Positions 1-9,321 are shown, counted from the stretch's first letter. The stretch is 64,000 bases of DNA from Stieleria varia (GCF_038443385.1 NZ_CP151726.1:7068001-7132000), one strand, 5' to 3'. Notes: generated by a model from the letters alone, not told the origin. Program-made: numbers and translations.

Positions 1-960
1 GAACACATTCAACCTCGCGACATCGCCATCCTGTTCCGCACCAACGAACAGCCACGACTCTTTGAAACCGAATTGCGCAAAGCCGACGTGCCCTACGTGA
101 TGCTCGGCAGCCAGTCGTTCTTTGATCGTCGCGAAGTACGTGACATCGTCGCTTATCTGAAATGGATCGATCAGCCCAACGACGAAGTCTCCCTGCTCCG
201 CGTGATCAATACTCCCGCACGCGGCATCAGTACCAAAACGATCAAGACCCTGATGGAGAATGCGGTCAAAGTCGGCAAGCCGATTTGGCAAGTCATGATG
301 GATCAGGAGGTGGTCGATATGCTGCAACCGGCAGCCCAACGAGGCATCGCCGATCTTCGTTCGATCCTGGAAGACGTCCAACAAAGAGCGACCAACGAAA
401 GCCTGACGGCCGCAATGGATACGCTGATCAGTCGGACCGGATACGCGGGCGAAATCACGCGACTCTACGATGATCCGCTGGAACGTGAATCCAGAATGGC
501 GTCGATCGGCGAAGTCAGCAATGCGATCGGAGCGTTCGAAGACGGTCGCGAAAAGGCGGACCTGACCGGCTTCTTGGCGGACATCGCGCTGAGCGGCAAA
601 GAAATGGGCAACGAAAAGGACAAGCTCGCGGCGCAAAATGCAGTTTGGCTACTGACCATGCACGCAGCCAAAGGACTGGAGTTTCCTGTGGTGTACATGG
701 TCGGCATGGAAGAAGGCCTCTTGCCCCACAGTCGCAGCGTCAAAAGCGGTCGCGAGGAGGACATCGCCGAAGAACGCCGTCTGTGTTACGTCGGCGTGAC
801 CCGCGCCCAGGAAAAACTCACGCTCTCCATGGCCCTGACACGTCGCAAATGGGGCAAAGCACGTCCGACGATCCCGAGCCAATTCTTGTACGAGATCACC
901 GGGCAAGCGCAAAACCCGAATCAGTTTCGCAAGCGACGTTCCGCGACCATCAACTCATGA
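1..960 (+). CDS. pcrA: UvrD/PcrA-type DNA helicase, C-terminal part
   Basis: The C-terminal 319 codons of a superfamily 1A ATP-dependent 3'-5' DNA helicase involved in repair and replication; the reading frame is open from base 1, so the 5' end lies outside the window. Seen: the ILFRTNEQPR segment and the FFDRREVRDI..YLK block of domain 2B, the motif V-like TMHAAKGLEFPVVY, and the motif VI-like EERRLCYVGVTRAQEKL that supplies the arginine finger. The short basic tail after motif VI (KRRSATINS) is compatible with PcrA/UvrD. The stop codon overlaps the next start (ATGA), so the two genes are probably co-transcribed. UvrD, PcrA and Rep cannot be separated from this fragment alone. Confidence 0.93.
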   Translation, partial: EHIQPRDIAILFRTNEQPRLFETELRKADVPYVMLGSQSFFDRREVRDIVAYLKWIDQPNDEVSLLRVINTPARGISTKTIKTLMENAVKVGKPIWQVMMDQEVVDMLQPAAQRGIADLRSILEDVQQRATNESLTAAMDTLISRTGYAGEITRLYDDPLERESRMASIGEVSNAIGAFEDGREKADLTGFLADIALSGKEMGNEKDKLAAQNAVWLLTMHAAKGLEFPVVYMVGMEEGLLPHSRSVKSGREEDIAEERRLCYVGVTRAQEKLTLSMALTRRKWGKARPTIPSQFLYEITGQAQNPNQFRKRRSATINS

Positions 961-1394
961 CCCAAGATCCCGCAAAGTCGCTTCATCACTTCTTTGTCTA
1001 CGGAACTCTCAAACGTGGCCAGTGTCGCGAACGAATGTGGCCCGCCGCCCCGCTTCGCATCGCCCCCGCGTGGACCCTCGGTCACCTCTACGGCCGCGAT
1101 GATTACCCGGCCATGACAACGGGCACTGACAGGGTTTTGGGTGAGTGTTGGACCTACGAATCTAGCGACGTCGAGGCCGTCTTCAAAACCCTCGATGAGA
1201 TCGAAGGCACCGAGGGTAATTCCCCAACGGACCTGTACCATCGCCACGAGATCCAAATCCATTTGCTCGACGATGAAACACGCCTGTTCGCCCAAGCGTA
1301 CTTCTACGTCAAGCCACCCGAAACCGACGGCTTCCAGCGAATCCAGCCCGACGCCAACCACCACGTGGTTTGGCCACCATTCATCCCCTCCTGA
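957..1394 (+). CDS. Gamma-glutamylcyclotransferase-like (AIG2/GGCT fold) protein
   Basis: A 145-residue cytosolic protein. The N-terminal FVYGTLKRGQ is the YGTL/YGSL signature of the AIG2/GGCT fold, where this loop binds the gamma-glutamyl substrate. Further along are LGECWTYE and a LDEIEGTEG block, which typically contains the catalytic Glu of the family, then an LYHRHEI strand and an AYFYV strand near the end. The start was chosen because the ATG at 957 overlaps the helicase stop by four bases and begins just before the conserved domain; the same frame is open upstream only as a shadow of the helicase. Family members cleave or cyclise gamma-glutamyl amines, but the substrate here is unknown. 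Confidence 0.8.
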   Translation: MTQDPAKSLHHFFVYGTLKRGQCRERMWPAAPLRIAPAWTLGHLYGRDDYPAMTTGTDRVLGECWTYESSDVEAVFKTLDEIEGTEGNSPTDLYHRHEIQIHLLDDETRLFAQAYFYVKPPETDGFQRIQPDANHHVVWPPFIPS

Positions 1395-1730
1395 GATTCG
1401 CCTCAAAAAATAGTCGCTATCGATTTTCCAAATCGATAGCGAACTCATTGTCGCTCGATTTTCCAAATCGATAGCGGGCGCAACCAGAGGACTCACCAGT
1501 GCCGTACGTACGCACCCATGGAAAAAGCCGTCCAGATCATGGACGATGGCTGAGCGTACGACAGCCCGCGCTATCGATTTGGAAAATCGAGCGACTATTT
1601 GCGGGCGCAACCAGAGGACTCACCAGTGCCGTACGTACGCACCCATGGAAAAAGCCGTCCAGATCATGGGCGATGGCTGAGCGTACAGCAGCCCACGCTA
1701 TCGATTTGGAAAATCGAGCGACTATCTTGC
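1395..1730. repeat. 127-bp direct repeat flanked by GCTATCGATTT palindromes
   Basis: This gap has no gene. It opens with a perfect hairpin at 1416-1440 (11-bp arms GCTATCGATTT and AAATCGATAGC, 3-base loop), then a related palindrome at 1451-1476. Two direct copies of a 127-bp unit follow (1474-1600 and 1601-1727), differing at only a few positions. Each unit contains GTACGTACGCACCCATGG and ends in CTATCGATTTGGAAAATCGAG, which is inverted relative to the upstream palindromes. The second copy ends four bases before the stop codon of the next gene (opposite strand). Between convergent genes, the hairpins could act as a bidirectional transcription end. The unit looks like a dispersed element duplicated in place. 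Confidence 0.85.
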
Positions 1731-3929
1731 TCAGCCGATCAACTGAAACGAACCCAGCAGCCCGGCGGCGTTCGGGTTGCCTGCCGTGTCAACGATGGCA
1801 CCTTCGGCGACGGAGACGAAGTACTCGCCGAGTTCGAATGGCAAGCCGTCATCACGCGTCAGATAGAAAACCTCAAACACGGTGGCTGGAGCCTGACTGC
1901 CGCCAGCAATGGCTTGGGCCGTTGCCGAGAAACCATTGGGTCCGGTCACCGTCACGCGATCAGGAACCTGCCTCGTCTCAGGGTACGTGACGTTGTCGTC
2001 GTACTGCAGCGAAAACTGAATGATCCCATCAGGCCGAACATTGGTTTGCGTCGTCGTCAAGCTGACCGTTGGCGGCACAAAATCGATCGGGACCTGGACG
2101 TCGACCAAAAAGGTTCCCAGGACCTGCCCAGGGGCAACGTTGCCAGCTTCGTCACGAAGCGAATCCGGCAGCAGTTCGACCGTGTAGGTTCCGTTGGTCG
2201 AGGTGTCAAAGAATCCTGAGCTGGATGCCGCGTCGACAAACGTGATCGTTGTACGCTGGTCAGGATTGAACGCATTGGGATCATCAATCGAAAATGCCAC
2301 ACGAGCGATTTGGTCAAACCCGTTCGGGCCGGTCACACGAATTCGTCCGTCCGGTCCCAGCTTAAAATTGTCTTCGTACACAACGGAGAAACTGATCGTG
2401 CCTGTTCGTTCCGTGATGGTCAGGTTGCTGTCAAAGGATGCGGTCGGTGGCGTGGTGTCCGCCGAAGTGATTTTGTCGAGTGACACCGACGAAATGATTG
2501 CCGAACTTTGCTCCACCGCGACTGGACTGGGCCCGGCCAAGTCCGTGTTCTGAACCCAAACCCAGATCGATGCATATCGGGCGTCTGTGGGCGTAGTGAA
2601 TTGCAATGTATTCACATTTCCGTTGACGACATCATTTGTCTGCAAAGCGACGAATTGCTCGCCGATTTCGACCCCCGATTCATCATAGAAATCAATGCCG
2701 ACAACTGCGGGGCCAGCGGTCACAGCGAACGCCGACGTTTCTCCTTGGCGGAATCCGTCGACGGAGAACACGTATTCGGCACCGCCGTCGATCGTGGTTC
2801 CCGTCCACGCCACACCATCAGCTTGTCCCGCGGTGACCACCAATTGACCGGCACTCATGTAGGCCGTGGTGCCCGGGTTGTCGTTGAAGTATCGCCCGTC
2901 CAGATTCAGCAAACCGGTCGGCTGTGAGCCACCGTATTGGAAATAGCCGTTGGCGTGCAACGTATCACCACGCCCATACCCGGCGGCGATCCCGTCTTCA
3001 TTGAACCATGTCCCCGTTGAAAACGTTGCTTCGCTTTCTGACTCAAAACGTTGCCCGTTGATCTCGACATAATCGACGGTCAAGTTGCGGTCGATTCCCA
3101 ACTCAGGTTGATACAGATCGTTGACGAAGTGGACTTTGATTTGATCGGCCGTCAGCAATTGTTCGGATTGATAGACGAATGGGCTTTCGCTGGTGCCGAC
3201 GTCCCACTGCGCAACCACGGCATCGTCGATCAACAACTGAGCGATTTCTTGTCCGGTACTGCCCGTGGCCGCAACGGTGACATTCAATGTGCCACGAAAT
3301 CGGTTTCTGGAATCGACAGTGAACGCGATCACCGTATCGATCTGGCCAACGTGCCGTTCCAACGTCCAGTTGCCGTGCTCGCTATCGGCGCCGGTTCGGT
3401 CGATCGAAGCAGCCACATCAGCACCGGTCAAATCCGAGATCAATTCCATCAATGATTGGCCAGAGACTCCCGAACCAGAATGACAACCGTACAGCAAGAT
3501 ATCGGCGTCACTGGAAAGGGACTGAGACCAAAGAGAAACATCCGATGACCGAGCAGCCAGAGCCGACTCATCGATGACTTGCCCTCCCAGCACGATTCGC
3601 CCCTCAGCCCCATGGGTGACCAAGTGAACGGCCGATACGTTGTATCGCCCCGACAATCCCTTTCCAATTTGATCGATGAAATCTTGTTTGGGATCCAACA
3701 ACACGATCTCGGCCGACGGGTCGACTCCGTCAATGAGTGTCGTCAAATCGACGAGCGTCTGATCCACAAAGACGACCGAGGGGACGCTGGATTCGTTGGT
3801 CGTCTGCTCGGTGGTGGGCAAATCGACCGTAGCGACATCGGCCACGGCAAGCCCGGCGTCGCCTGCCAGCATGGTGCGAGCTTCCAAGGGCGCAAACGAC
3901 CATTGGGTTTGTTTCTTCATCCGTTTCAT
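1731..3929 (-). CDS. LEPR-XLL / DUF4347 cell-surface protein with carbohydrate-binding-like and Ig-like domains
   Basis: A 732-residue exported protein. Near the N-terminus (residues 10-22) is SFAPLEARTMLAGD, the LEPR-XLL motif typical of large planctomycete surface proteins. Residues ~49-205 match DUF4347: a VVFVDQTLVDL start, LVTHGAEGRIVLGG and DILLYGCHSGSG, a caspase-like His/Cys arrangement. Then comes a ~90-residue module (VTVAATGSTGQEIAQLLID...YVEINGQRF) resembling the Ca-dependent xylan-binding CBM60 fold. A beta-rich middle follows, then two repeats with DxTPPTAS/FVPPTVSLTTTQ starts and VTGPNGF cores that look like bacterial Ig-like domains. The protein ends abruptly after the second Ig-like unit, with its stop codon next to the repeat at 1474-1727. 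Function unknown; probably adhesion or polysaccharide binding. Confidence 0.85.
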   Translation of the reverse strand: MKRMKKQTQWSFAPLEARTMLAGDAGLAVADVATVDLPTTEQTTNESSVPSVVFVDQTLVDLTTLIDGVDPSAEIVLLDPKQDFIDQIGKGLSGRYNVSAVHLVTHGAEGRIVLGGQVIDESALAARSSDVSLWSQSLSSDADILLYGCHSGSGVSGQSLMELISDLTGADVAASIDRTGADSEHGNWTLERHVGQIDTVIAFTVDSRNRFRGTLNVTVAATGSTGQEIAQLLIDDAVVAQWDVGTSESPFVYQSEQLLTADQIKVHFVNDLYQPELGIDRNLTVDYVEINGQRFESESEATFSTGTWFNEDGIAAGYGRGDTLHANGYFQYGGSQPTGLLNLDGRYFNDNPGTTAYMSAGQLVVTAGQADGVAWTGTTIDGGAEYVFSVDGFRQGETSAFAVTAGPAVVGIDFYDESGVEIGEQFVALQTNDVVNGNVNTLQFTTPTDARYASIWVWVQNTDLAGPSPVAVEQSSAIISSVSLDKITSADTTPPTASFDSNLTITERTGTISFSVVYEDNFKLGPDGRIRVTGPNGFDQIARVAFSIDDPNAFNPDQRTTITFVDAASSSGFFDTSTNGTYTVELLPDSLRDEAGNVAPGQVLGTFLVDVQVPIDFVPPTVSLTTTQTNVRPDGIIQFSLQYDDNVTYPETRQVPDRVTVTGPNGFSATAQAIAGGSQAPATVFEVFYLTRDDGLPFELGEYFVSVAEGAIVDTAGNPNAAGLLGSFQLIG

Positions 3930-4417
3930 CGATCAATCACTCATGATGTGTATTTTCAAAGAGAGCGTCATCAGGATAAACCGCTGGGCAGGGGAAATGA
4001 ACGGTATGCCGCTGTGATGGATCGTTTTTTCCTGATCTCAGCAGTTAGGTCGGCAGCCGAGCCGGGGATTCTGAAATCGCTGGCCCTTCATTAGATCCTC
4101 TGGGCACCCAGTGAGTCGAACGATCGGATACAATCTCGCATCTCCTACAGGCAGCTACCATTTCGGTGGTTCCTGTCACACGAACATGGATTCCACGTGA
4201 CGCGGTCCGAGCAGATTTCTAGGGCCTTGATACCAGCACGACGCGCGAGCGAGTGGTTGATGGTTTCTTGTTCACTCGCTTGCGCTTCTTGCTGGTATTT
4301 GCCTCGTTTCCAACCACTGTCAATTCGCGCTCACAGCGTGCACCGAAAATCGACGCAGATAGTGAGGTTGCGTGGGTGGCCGAGGAAGCCTGATAACCTC
4401 AATGATCAACCAACCCA
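3930..4417. other. Gene-free divergent intergenic region
   Basis: 488 bases between divergently transcribed genes, so it must hold promoters for both. I could not assign convincing -35/-10 boxes. The only clear structure is the long imperfect palindrome at 4230-4298, listed separately. Short open frames here have no recognisable product. Confidence 0.6.
4230..4298. repeat. 26-bp-arm inverted repeat (ACCAGCACGA..GCGAGCGAGTG type)
   Basis: Left arm 4230-4255 and right arm 4273-4298 are complementary at 23 of 26 positions, with a 17-base loop. The sequence ATACCAGCACGACGCGCGAG and its inverse resemble a palindrome that recurs between genes in Rhodopirellula-type genomes (from memory, not searched). 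It lies ~120 bases upstream of the membrane/LRR gene. Confidence 0.8.
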
Positions 4418-7400
4418 ATGCGTCTGCCCCAAGTTCCCAAAGACCGCGTGATTGATGCCACGCCGGTCGCTCTTTCCCTGATTCTCATCAGTTTGCTGCA
4501 GGACGCCACTTACGTGGGGCTCGCACTGTTGCACCTTTGGCTTTGGTTGAGACATCCCCGATCGAAATCTCGTTACTGGGTTTTTGCGGCCGCCGTGTCG
4601 CTGTACCTCGGCCACTTCGTAGGACTGCCTTTGTTGATTGACTATGTAGGCAAGATCAACTCACCCTTCAAGTGTGATGCTTGGCAAAGAGTGTCCATGT
4701 ACATGCTGATCGCATCGGCAACGGGGATATTGCCGATCGCGTATCGGCTGATTTCGCGTTGCTCTCTGACGTACCGTGGTGAGCAGCAAGACGACGACGA
4801 TGCAAGTGATTCCCGTGCGGGAATCTCGGATCTCATCTTCCTCTCGCTTCTCTGCGCAGTCGCTTTGTTCAGTGCCCGGATACCGGAGTTCGCTTGGGAC
4901 TACTACTGGTCACCCTCACACACGCTGTTGGTGACGCTCTACTACTCCGCACTCGCGATCGCAGCGATGCGAATGGGAGCGTCCGGCTCTCGCACGACTG
5001 GCGTCGTTGTTTTTCTCGTCACCTGGATCGTTGGATACATCGGATGCAAATTCTTATTGCTGGGCGTCGGCGTTGTTAGCGATGAACTGCTAGATGATCC
5101 GTATTGGCTGACACCAAGGAATGCATCACGGTATCACCAGCCGAGTTTCATCGGAGCATTCTTTGTGGGTTTGTTCCCCAGCATTTGCAGAAAGTGTGGC
5201 GTAACGCTGAGGATTCCCAGGCCGTCTGTCGCCAACTCCGCAGTTTTTGCCGACACAAGCAGTCAACCAGCTCAACGTGAGCACGTGAGTCGATGGTCGC
5301 GTGTTGGCAGAATCCTGGGCTCATGGTTCTTGTTGGTCAGCCTGCTGATTCTGGTTCTTCATCCGTTCGGAACGATCGGTCGCTATGATTCAGACGGTTA
5401 TCGGGTCGCAGGCTGGCCATTGAGGTACCTGGAACAAGATCAAGTCAATCAATCGTCTGCTCCGTTGATTTGGACAGAGTCCGATACCTGGGCCACGGTG
5501 GACTTCAGTGTTGTATCACTCATCCTCAACCTCCTGATCGCGATCGCCATTTGGTTGATCTTTCTGCCTCCAAAGCGGCTCAAACAGCTGGTTTCAGCCA
5601 TGACGCTGCGTCGCGTCCGAATCACCACGTCTGTCTGTCTGGTGATTCTCATTTTGATGAGCACACATGGTATCTACTGGCTGCGCATGATCGCGCTTCG
5701 TTCTCAGGAGGGAGTGCGATATCATCGTTTTGAGCAATATCCCAAGCTCGGATCGATTGCCAGCCTCGCTGATAAGTTTGATTCCGCCATCCTGCCATCG
5801 GAATACCGAATCAAACGTGGTCGTCCGACATCGGTGACGTTGAGCGAAAGTCCACCCTCGGTAATCACGCATGTTTTGGGCTTGCCCGTGCTCCATGACA
5901 TCACCTTGCGGAGGTGTCGCTTGCTGCCGGAGCATGTTGAGCAATTGGCAACGCATCAAAATCTCGAATCGATTGAATTGGAGGACTGTGAGCTTTCCCC
6001 CGATGCCGTCCAACGACTTCTTGCCGTACCGCAACTGGTGGATTTGCAACTTGAGCGGACGCAGGGCGAGGAGGAACTCATCCGAATCACACGCTTGGAT
6101 TCGTATTACGGACGCAGGGACTCTGACGCAACCGATTCGCCGCGATTTGAAATGGCGTTGTCTCGCAACGGTGGCGATATCTCGGTGCCACAGCGGGTCA
6201 GTGAATTGACGATTCTGGCGCCCTATGATATCGATTGCGAGTTTCAGATTCGGTCTGCACCTGACCTGCAAGTGCTGCAAATCAGCAGCATGTCCGTAAA
6301 GATTTCTGAAGCGGTCACCCGTCTAACGATCATGGATGCCCCTGCATTGGAATCCGTCTTCTTGAGCAACTCACAGAAGGTCGATTTGGAAATCGAGTCT
6401 GCGGAGAGCGTCCACACGATCAGTGGTATCCCAATACGCGGCCTCGATCCCTTTGCGAGACTGACCGCGTTGCGGTTCCATCGTCCAACGCGTCTGGAGA
6501 AGCTATTCATTGATATTTCTCAATGCACAGAGTTTACAGTGGGCGGTCGTTCAAATGGGCAGGATTCCCGCTCGGGTGATGAGCCACAGGACGCGTCGGG
6601 CAAAGTTTTTGTGGAGCAACTGAGACTGGCAGGATTGTCAGGTGTGGAACACCGCGATGACGAGTTATCAAACGAGAACTTGGTGACCTCGTGGCTAGAA
6701 TTTTTTCCAGAACAAATCGACGCCACGTACCTTTCGGTCGAGCGGATGAGCATCTCTCAGGAAGCTCTGGAGTTGCTGCCGAGTTGCTCGGAAACTCTCC
6801 GTTTCATTGATTGCCGAGTTGCTGCAGATACATTCGATCACGCTGATGAAAGCGTCCCGTCAACACGTCGCTTGATTGCCCCCGATTACTCGCCCGATGA
6901 TGTGCAACTCGCAACTCTACTGAAAAAGGTTCCGAGTCTATCGGGAATTCATATCAGCGGGAGAAAACTCACAACCATTCCTCGTGCTTTGGCGAGGGAT
7001 ATCGTGCAAGTGACCATCGATGATCTCAGTTTGAACGGGGATGATTTGATGGGATTGGCATGGCCGGACGTTTTGAAAGCGAGATTCTGGAATCTGAAAG
7101 TTTCCGACGAAGTGTTCCAGTCTTGGAAGATGCCATCGCTCGAAGCCATTGATCTTGCCGGTTCATCCGTTTCGATCGAAGCCTTTGCCTTGTTCGCAGG
7201 CAAGTCTCCGAGTTTGAACTCCATCAATCTGGAGACCGAAGCGACGTCAGAATACGAGGATTACGAGAAAGAAGGCAAGATTTTCCTCAGCGGCCGACGA
7301 ATCACGAGTCAGGATTTGAAATCCATTGTTCGACTTCGATGCGAAATGGTCGACTTTCAAGGCTGCGAGATATCGCCTGCCACGCTGCGAGAAATCGAGC

Positions 7401-7435
7401 AAGACACATCCGAAAAGTACTTCATATTGGATTGA
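4418..7435 (+). CDS. Polytopic membrane protein with C-terminal leucine-rich repeats
   Basis: A 1005-residue protein not recognised as a named family. The first ~440 residues contain about ten hydrophobic segments, for example near residues 14-44, 53-77, 92-112, 135-155, 169-185, 194-220, 300-320 and 360-380. An acidic linker (EQQDDDDASD) lies near residue 125. From about residue 470 the protein is rich in irregular leucine-rich repeats: ITLRRCRLLPEHVEQLATHQ, LESIELEDCELSPDAVQRLL, and late ones such as LEAIDLAGSSVSIEAFALFA. The final repeat region probably faces the periplasm or cytoplasm as a binding surface. The next gene, convergent and 17 bp away, also encodes an LRR protein, suggesting a functional pair or duplication of the repeat module. 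Confidence 0.75.
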   Translation: MRLPQVPKDRVIDATPVALSLILISLLQDATYVGLALLHLWLWLRHPRSKSRYWVFAAAVSLYLGHFVGLPLLIDYVGKINSPFKCDAWQRVSMYMLIASATGILPIAYRLISRCSLTYRGEQQDDDDASDSRAGISDLIFLSLLCAVALFSARIPEFAWDYYWSPSHTLLVTLYYSALAIAAMRMGASGSRTTGVVVFLVTWIVGYIGCKFLLLGVGVVSDELLDDPYWLTPRNASRYHQPSFIGAFFVGLFPSICRKCGVTLRIPRPSVANSAVFADTSSQPAQREHVSRWSRVGRILGSWFLLVSLLILVLHPFGTIGRYDSDGYRVAGWPLRYLEQDQVNQSSAPLIWTESDTWATVDFSVVSLILNLLIAIAIWLIFLPPKRLKQLVSAMTLRRVRITTSVCLVILILMSTHGIYWLRMIALRSQEGVRYHRFEQYPKLGSIASLADKFDSAILPSEYRIKRGRPTSVTLSESPPSVITHVLGLPVLHDITLRRCRLLPEHVEQLATHQNLESIELEDCELSPDAVQRLLAVPQLVDLQLERTQGEEELIRITRLDSYYGRRDSDATDSPRFEMALSRNGGDISVPQRVSELTILAPYDIDCEFQIRSAPDLQVLQISSMSVKISEAVTRLTIMDAPALESVFLSNSQKVDLEIESAESVHTISGIPIRGLDPFARLTALRFHRPTRLEKLFIDISQCTEFTVGGRSNGQDSRSGDEPQDASGKVFVEQLRLAGLSGVEHRDDELSNENLVTSWLEFFPEQIDATYLSVERMSISQEALELLPSCSETLRFIDCRVAADTFDHADESVPSTRRLIAPDYSPDDVQLATLLKKVPSLSGIHISGRKLTTIPRALARDIVQVTIDDLSLNGDDLMGLAWPDVLKARFWNLKVSDEVFQSWKMPSLEAIDLAGSSVSIEAFALFAGKSPSLNSINLETEATSEYEDYEKEGKIFLSGRRITSQDLKSIVRLRCEMVDFQGCEISPATLREIEQDTSEKYFILD

Positions 7436-7452
7436 CGCCCGTACAGTGAACT

Positions 7453-8358
7453 TCAAAGCTTGAGTTTTTTGGTCAACAAGCTTTCTTCCTCTTCCGCAGT
7501 CAATGGTTCCCATTGGATTTCGATGTTGGGGCAATCGACCCTCAGACGCGCAACATCGGATTCGGTGACGTCGACCCATTTCAGTTTCAACGTTTTCAGG
7601 CTTGAAACTGATTTCAGTTGAATCAAGCCCGCATAGGTCAAACGGGCCTCTTGCAGTTCCAATGTCTCCAGGTTGGGCATTCTGGCGATCTCACTCAGCG
7701 TTGCGTCGGTCAGGCTCGGCGGTCGACTGCCTTTCCAATCGGGCAATCGTTGCCCCATTTTTAGCTTGGTGAGCGGCAGTTGTGTCAGATGCTTGATCGC
7801 GGCCGGCGACTCCGTGTTGTGCCACTGGCTGAATTCCTTCAGTTGAGTCAACTGCCCGACCGCCTGAAATGCAGCATCACCTGCCGTCGCACCAGCAAAG
7901 GTCAATCGTTCCAGTTTCGGGAGCGCCTTGAGATGGGCCAATCCGGCACCGGTGAAAGCATCAACGTCACGAGAGGGATGGAACAAGGAGAGTCGCTGAA
8001 GATTTTGAAACGCGGCAAAGTGCTTGTATCCATCGTCCGTCAAACGCGTGCCGTTGATTTGAAAGCTCTCCAATTGCGAAAGTCCACTGAGCAACACGAG
8101 CTGCTGGTCGGTCATCGATTTTCCGTCAAACGAAATCGACTTCAGCGTCTGGAGCCGAGCGACCAATTGATAATCGGCATCGGTCATCTGATCGCAGTTG
8201 ATCTTCAAGTCGACGATCTCTCCGGCGACTTCTTTGACCTTGGCGTCCAGTTCGTTTAACCGCTGTCCGGTGGGGGAATCAGCGAATGTGGTGACGCAGG
8301 CGAGTGTGAGAACGATTGGAATCGCCGGGAAGCGAAACGTGTTGAATACAGTTTTCAT
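7453..8358 (-). CDS. Exported leucine-rich-repeat protein
   Basis: A 301-residue protein with an N-terminal signal peptide (MKTVFNTFRF, hydrophobic IPIVLTLACVT, likely cleavage after TFADS or nearby). It then has eight or so leucine-rich repeats of the form LxxLxxLxFxGxxxTDxxLxxL, for example LKSISFDGKSMTDQQLVLL, LESFQINGTRLTDDGYKHF and LETLELQEARLTYAGLIQL. This is the long cysteine-free LRR type common in planctomycetes. The start ATG at 8358 is the only one giving a complete signal peptide. It probably acts as a periplasmic protein-binding scaffold; no catalytic domain is visible. Confidence 0.8.
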   Translation of the reverse strand: MKTVFNTFRFPAIPIVLTLACVTTFADSPTGQRLNELDAKVKEVAGEIVDLKINCDQMTDADYQLVARLQTLKSISFDGKSMTDQQLVLLSGLSQLESFQINGTRLTDDGYKHFAAFQNLQRLSLFHPSRDVDAFTGAGLAHLKALPKLERLTFAGATAGDAAFQAVGQLTQLKEFSQWHNTESPAAIKHLTQLPLTKLKMGQRLPDWKGSRPPSLTDATLSEIARMPNLETLELQEARLTYAGLIQLKSVSSLKTLKLKWVDVTESDVARLRVDCPNIEIQWEPLTAEEEESLLTKKLKL

Positions 8359-8499
8359 GAGCGAATTGTGATGGGAGAAAAATGCTGCGATGACTCAGGT
8401 ACAATCATGCAGTGTTGGTCGACTGCTGAGGCCATTGACTGCTGACGCTATTGTACCTCGACTGCCGCGGGTTGGCGGCGAACTTGTGTCAAGAACAGA

Positions 8500-8532
8500 C
8501 AAAGCCCAGTGCCGAAGGGACACTGGGCTTTG
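8500..8532 (-). terminator. Stem-loop terminator after the Ca-binding-repeat gene
   Basis: A perfect 12-bp stem (CAAAGCCCAGTG at 8500-8511 pairing with CACTGGGCTTTG at 8521-8532) with a 9-base loop lies 27 bases past the stop codon of the gene ending at 8560. On the minus strand it is followed by TCTGTTCTT, only a weak U-tract, so termination efficiency is uncertain. Confidence 0.7.
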
Positions 8533-8559
8533 CAAAAAGTTTCGATTCGATTGCGGCGG

Positions 8560-9321
8560 TCAGATCTCGGTTTCGTTCAGGATGTCCTCGTTGGGTTCAA
8601 AGTCGACCAGGATTTCTTCATCGTGTCGAACCGTGGTCGTGGTCGTTTGTATTGTCGGGCGACGATTAGAAATGAATCTGTTGAAGTTACGGATATCCAG
8701 TGTGATTCGTTGGAATACCGGCTGAACGACTTGGGTGATGGTTTCCAATTCGTAGAATTGAATAAAGGTGTCGACGCCGAGGCCTCCTTGCAGTCGATCT
8801 CGCTCGCCGTCGAAACCGCCATTGAGGACGTCATTGCCGTCTTTTCCGCTCAGGACATCCTCTCCCAATCCCCCTTGCAATCCGTCGTCCATCATGCTGC
8901 CCTGCAAGATATCGTTGCCATCTTCGCCAAAAGCAAAGATGATGACCGGAACATCGTTGTCTGTAATCACTACGTCGTTGCCGTCACGGCAAAGGATGAT
9001 GACCCGCTGGACATCGTCGAAACCGTTGCGGTAATGAAAGTCCTTGTCTGCCAAATTTTCCAATTCTTCTTCGTCGAAAACGAACGGATCGGGCACGTCG
9101 TCGAAGACATTGGAGTCAAACATCAATCCACGAATGTCAAGCTTGTCGTCATCACGTGAAATGTAGATGAGATCATGAGAGTCGTCCAGAATGAGCTGAA
9201 CGTATCCGTTTAACGGGTCACAATGATCGTCGATGTCGTAATCGGGGCCACCAGCGCTGGCGGATCCGATGAGGCAAGCGGTGGTCAGAAGTGCTGCTGC
9301 AAGTGTCTTGAAGTAACGCAT
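8560..9321 (-). CDS. Small secreted protein with hemolysin-type Ca-binding repeats
   Basis: A 253-residue protein beginning MRYFKTLAAALLTTACLIGSASA, a textbook signal peptide with AXA cleavage. This ATG (9321) is preferred over an upstream GTG (9351), which would add ten residues before the signal. An N-terminal beta-rich, Asp-rich region (YVQLILDDSHDLIYISRDDD) leads into RTX-like nonapeptides: GEDGNDILQG, GGLGEDVLSG, KDGNDVLNGG and DRLQGGLGVDTF. Such GGxGxDxLx repeats form calcium-binding parallel beta-rolls. The C-terminal ~70 residues have no repeats. A much larger protein with the same repeats lies at 59148-64000. Confidence 0.82.
   Translation of the reverse strand: MRYFKTLAAALLTTACLIGSASAGGPDYDIDDHCDPLNGYVQLILDDSHDLIYISRDDDKLDIRGLMFDSNVFDDVPDPFVFDEEELENLADKDFHYRNGFDDVQRVIILCRDGNDVVITDNDVPVIIFAFGEDGNDILQGSMMDDGLQGGLGEDVLSGKDGNDVLNGGFDGERDRLQGGLGVDTFIQFYELETITQVVQPVFQRITLDIRNFNRFISNRRPTIQTTTTTVRHDEEILVDFEPNEDILNETEI

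Noticed and set aside
645-1394. A longer gene beginning inside the helicase gene and running through the cyclotransferase
   Set aside because: The upstream part is only the helicase read in another frame; the AIG2/GGCT domain begins just after ATG 957, which overlaps the helicase stop in the usual operon way.
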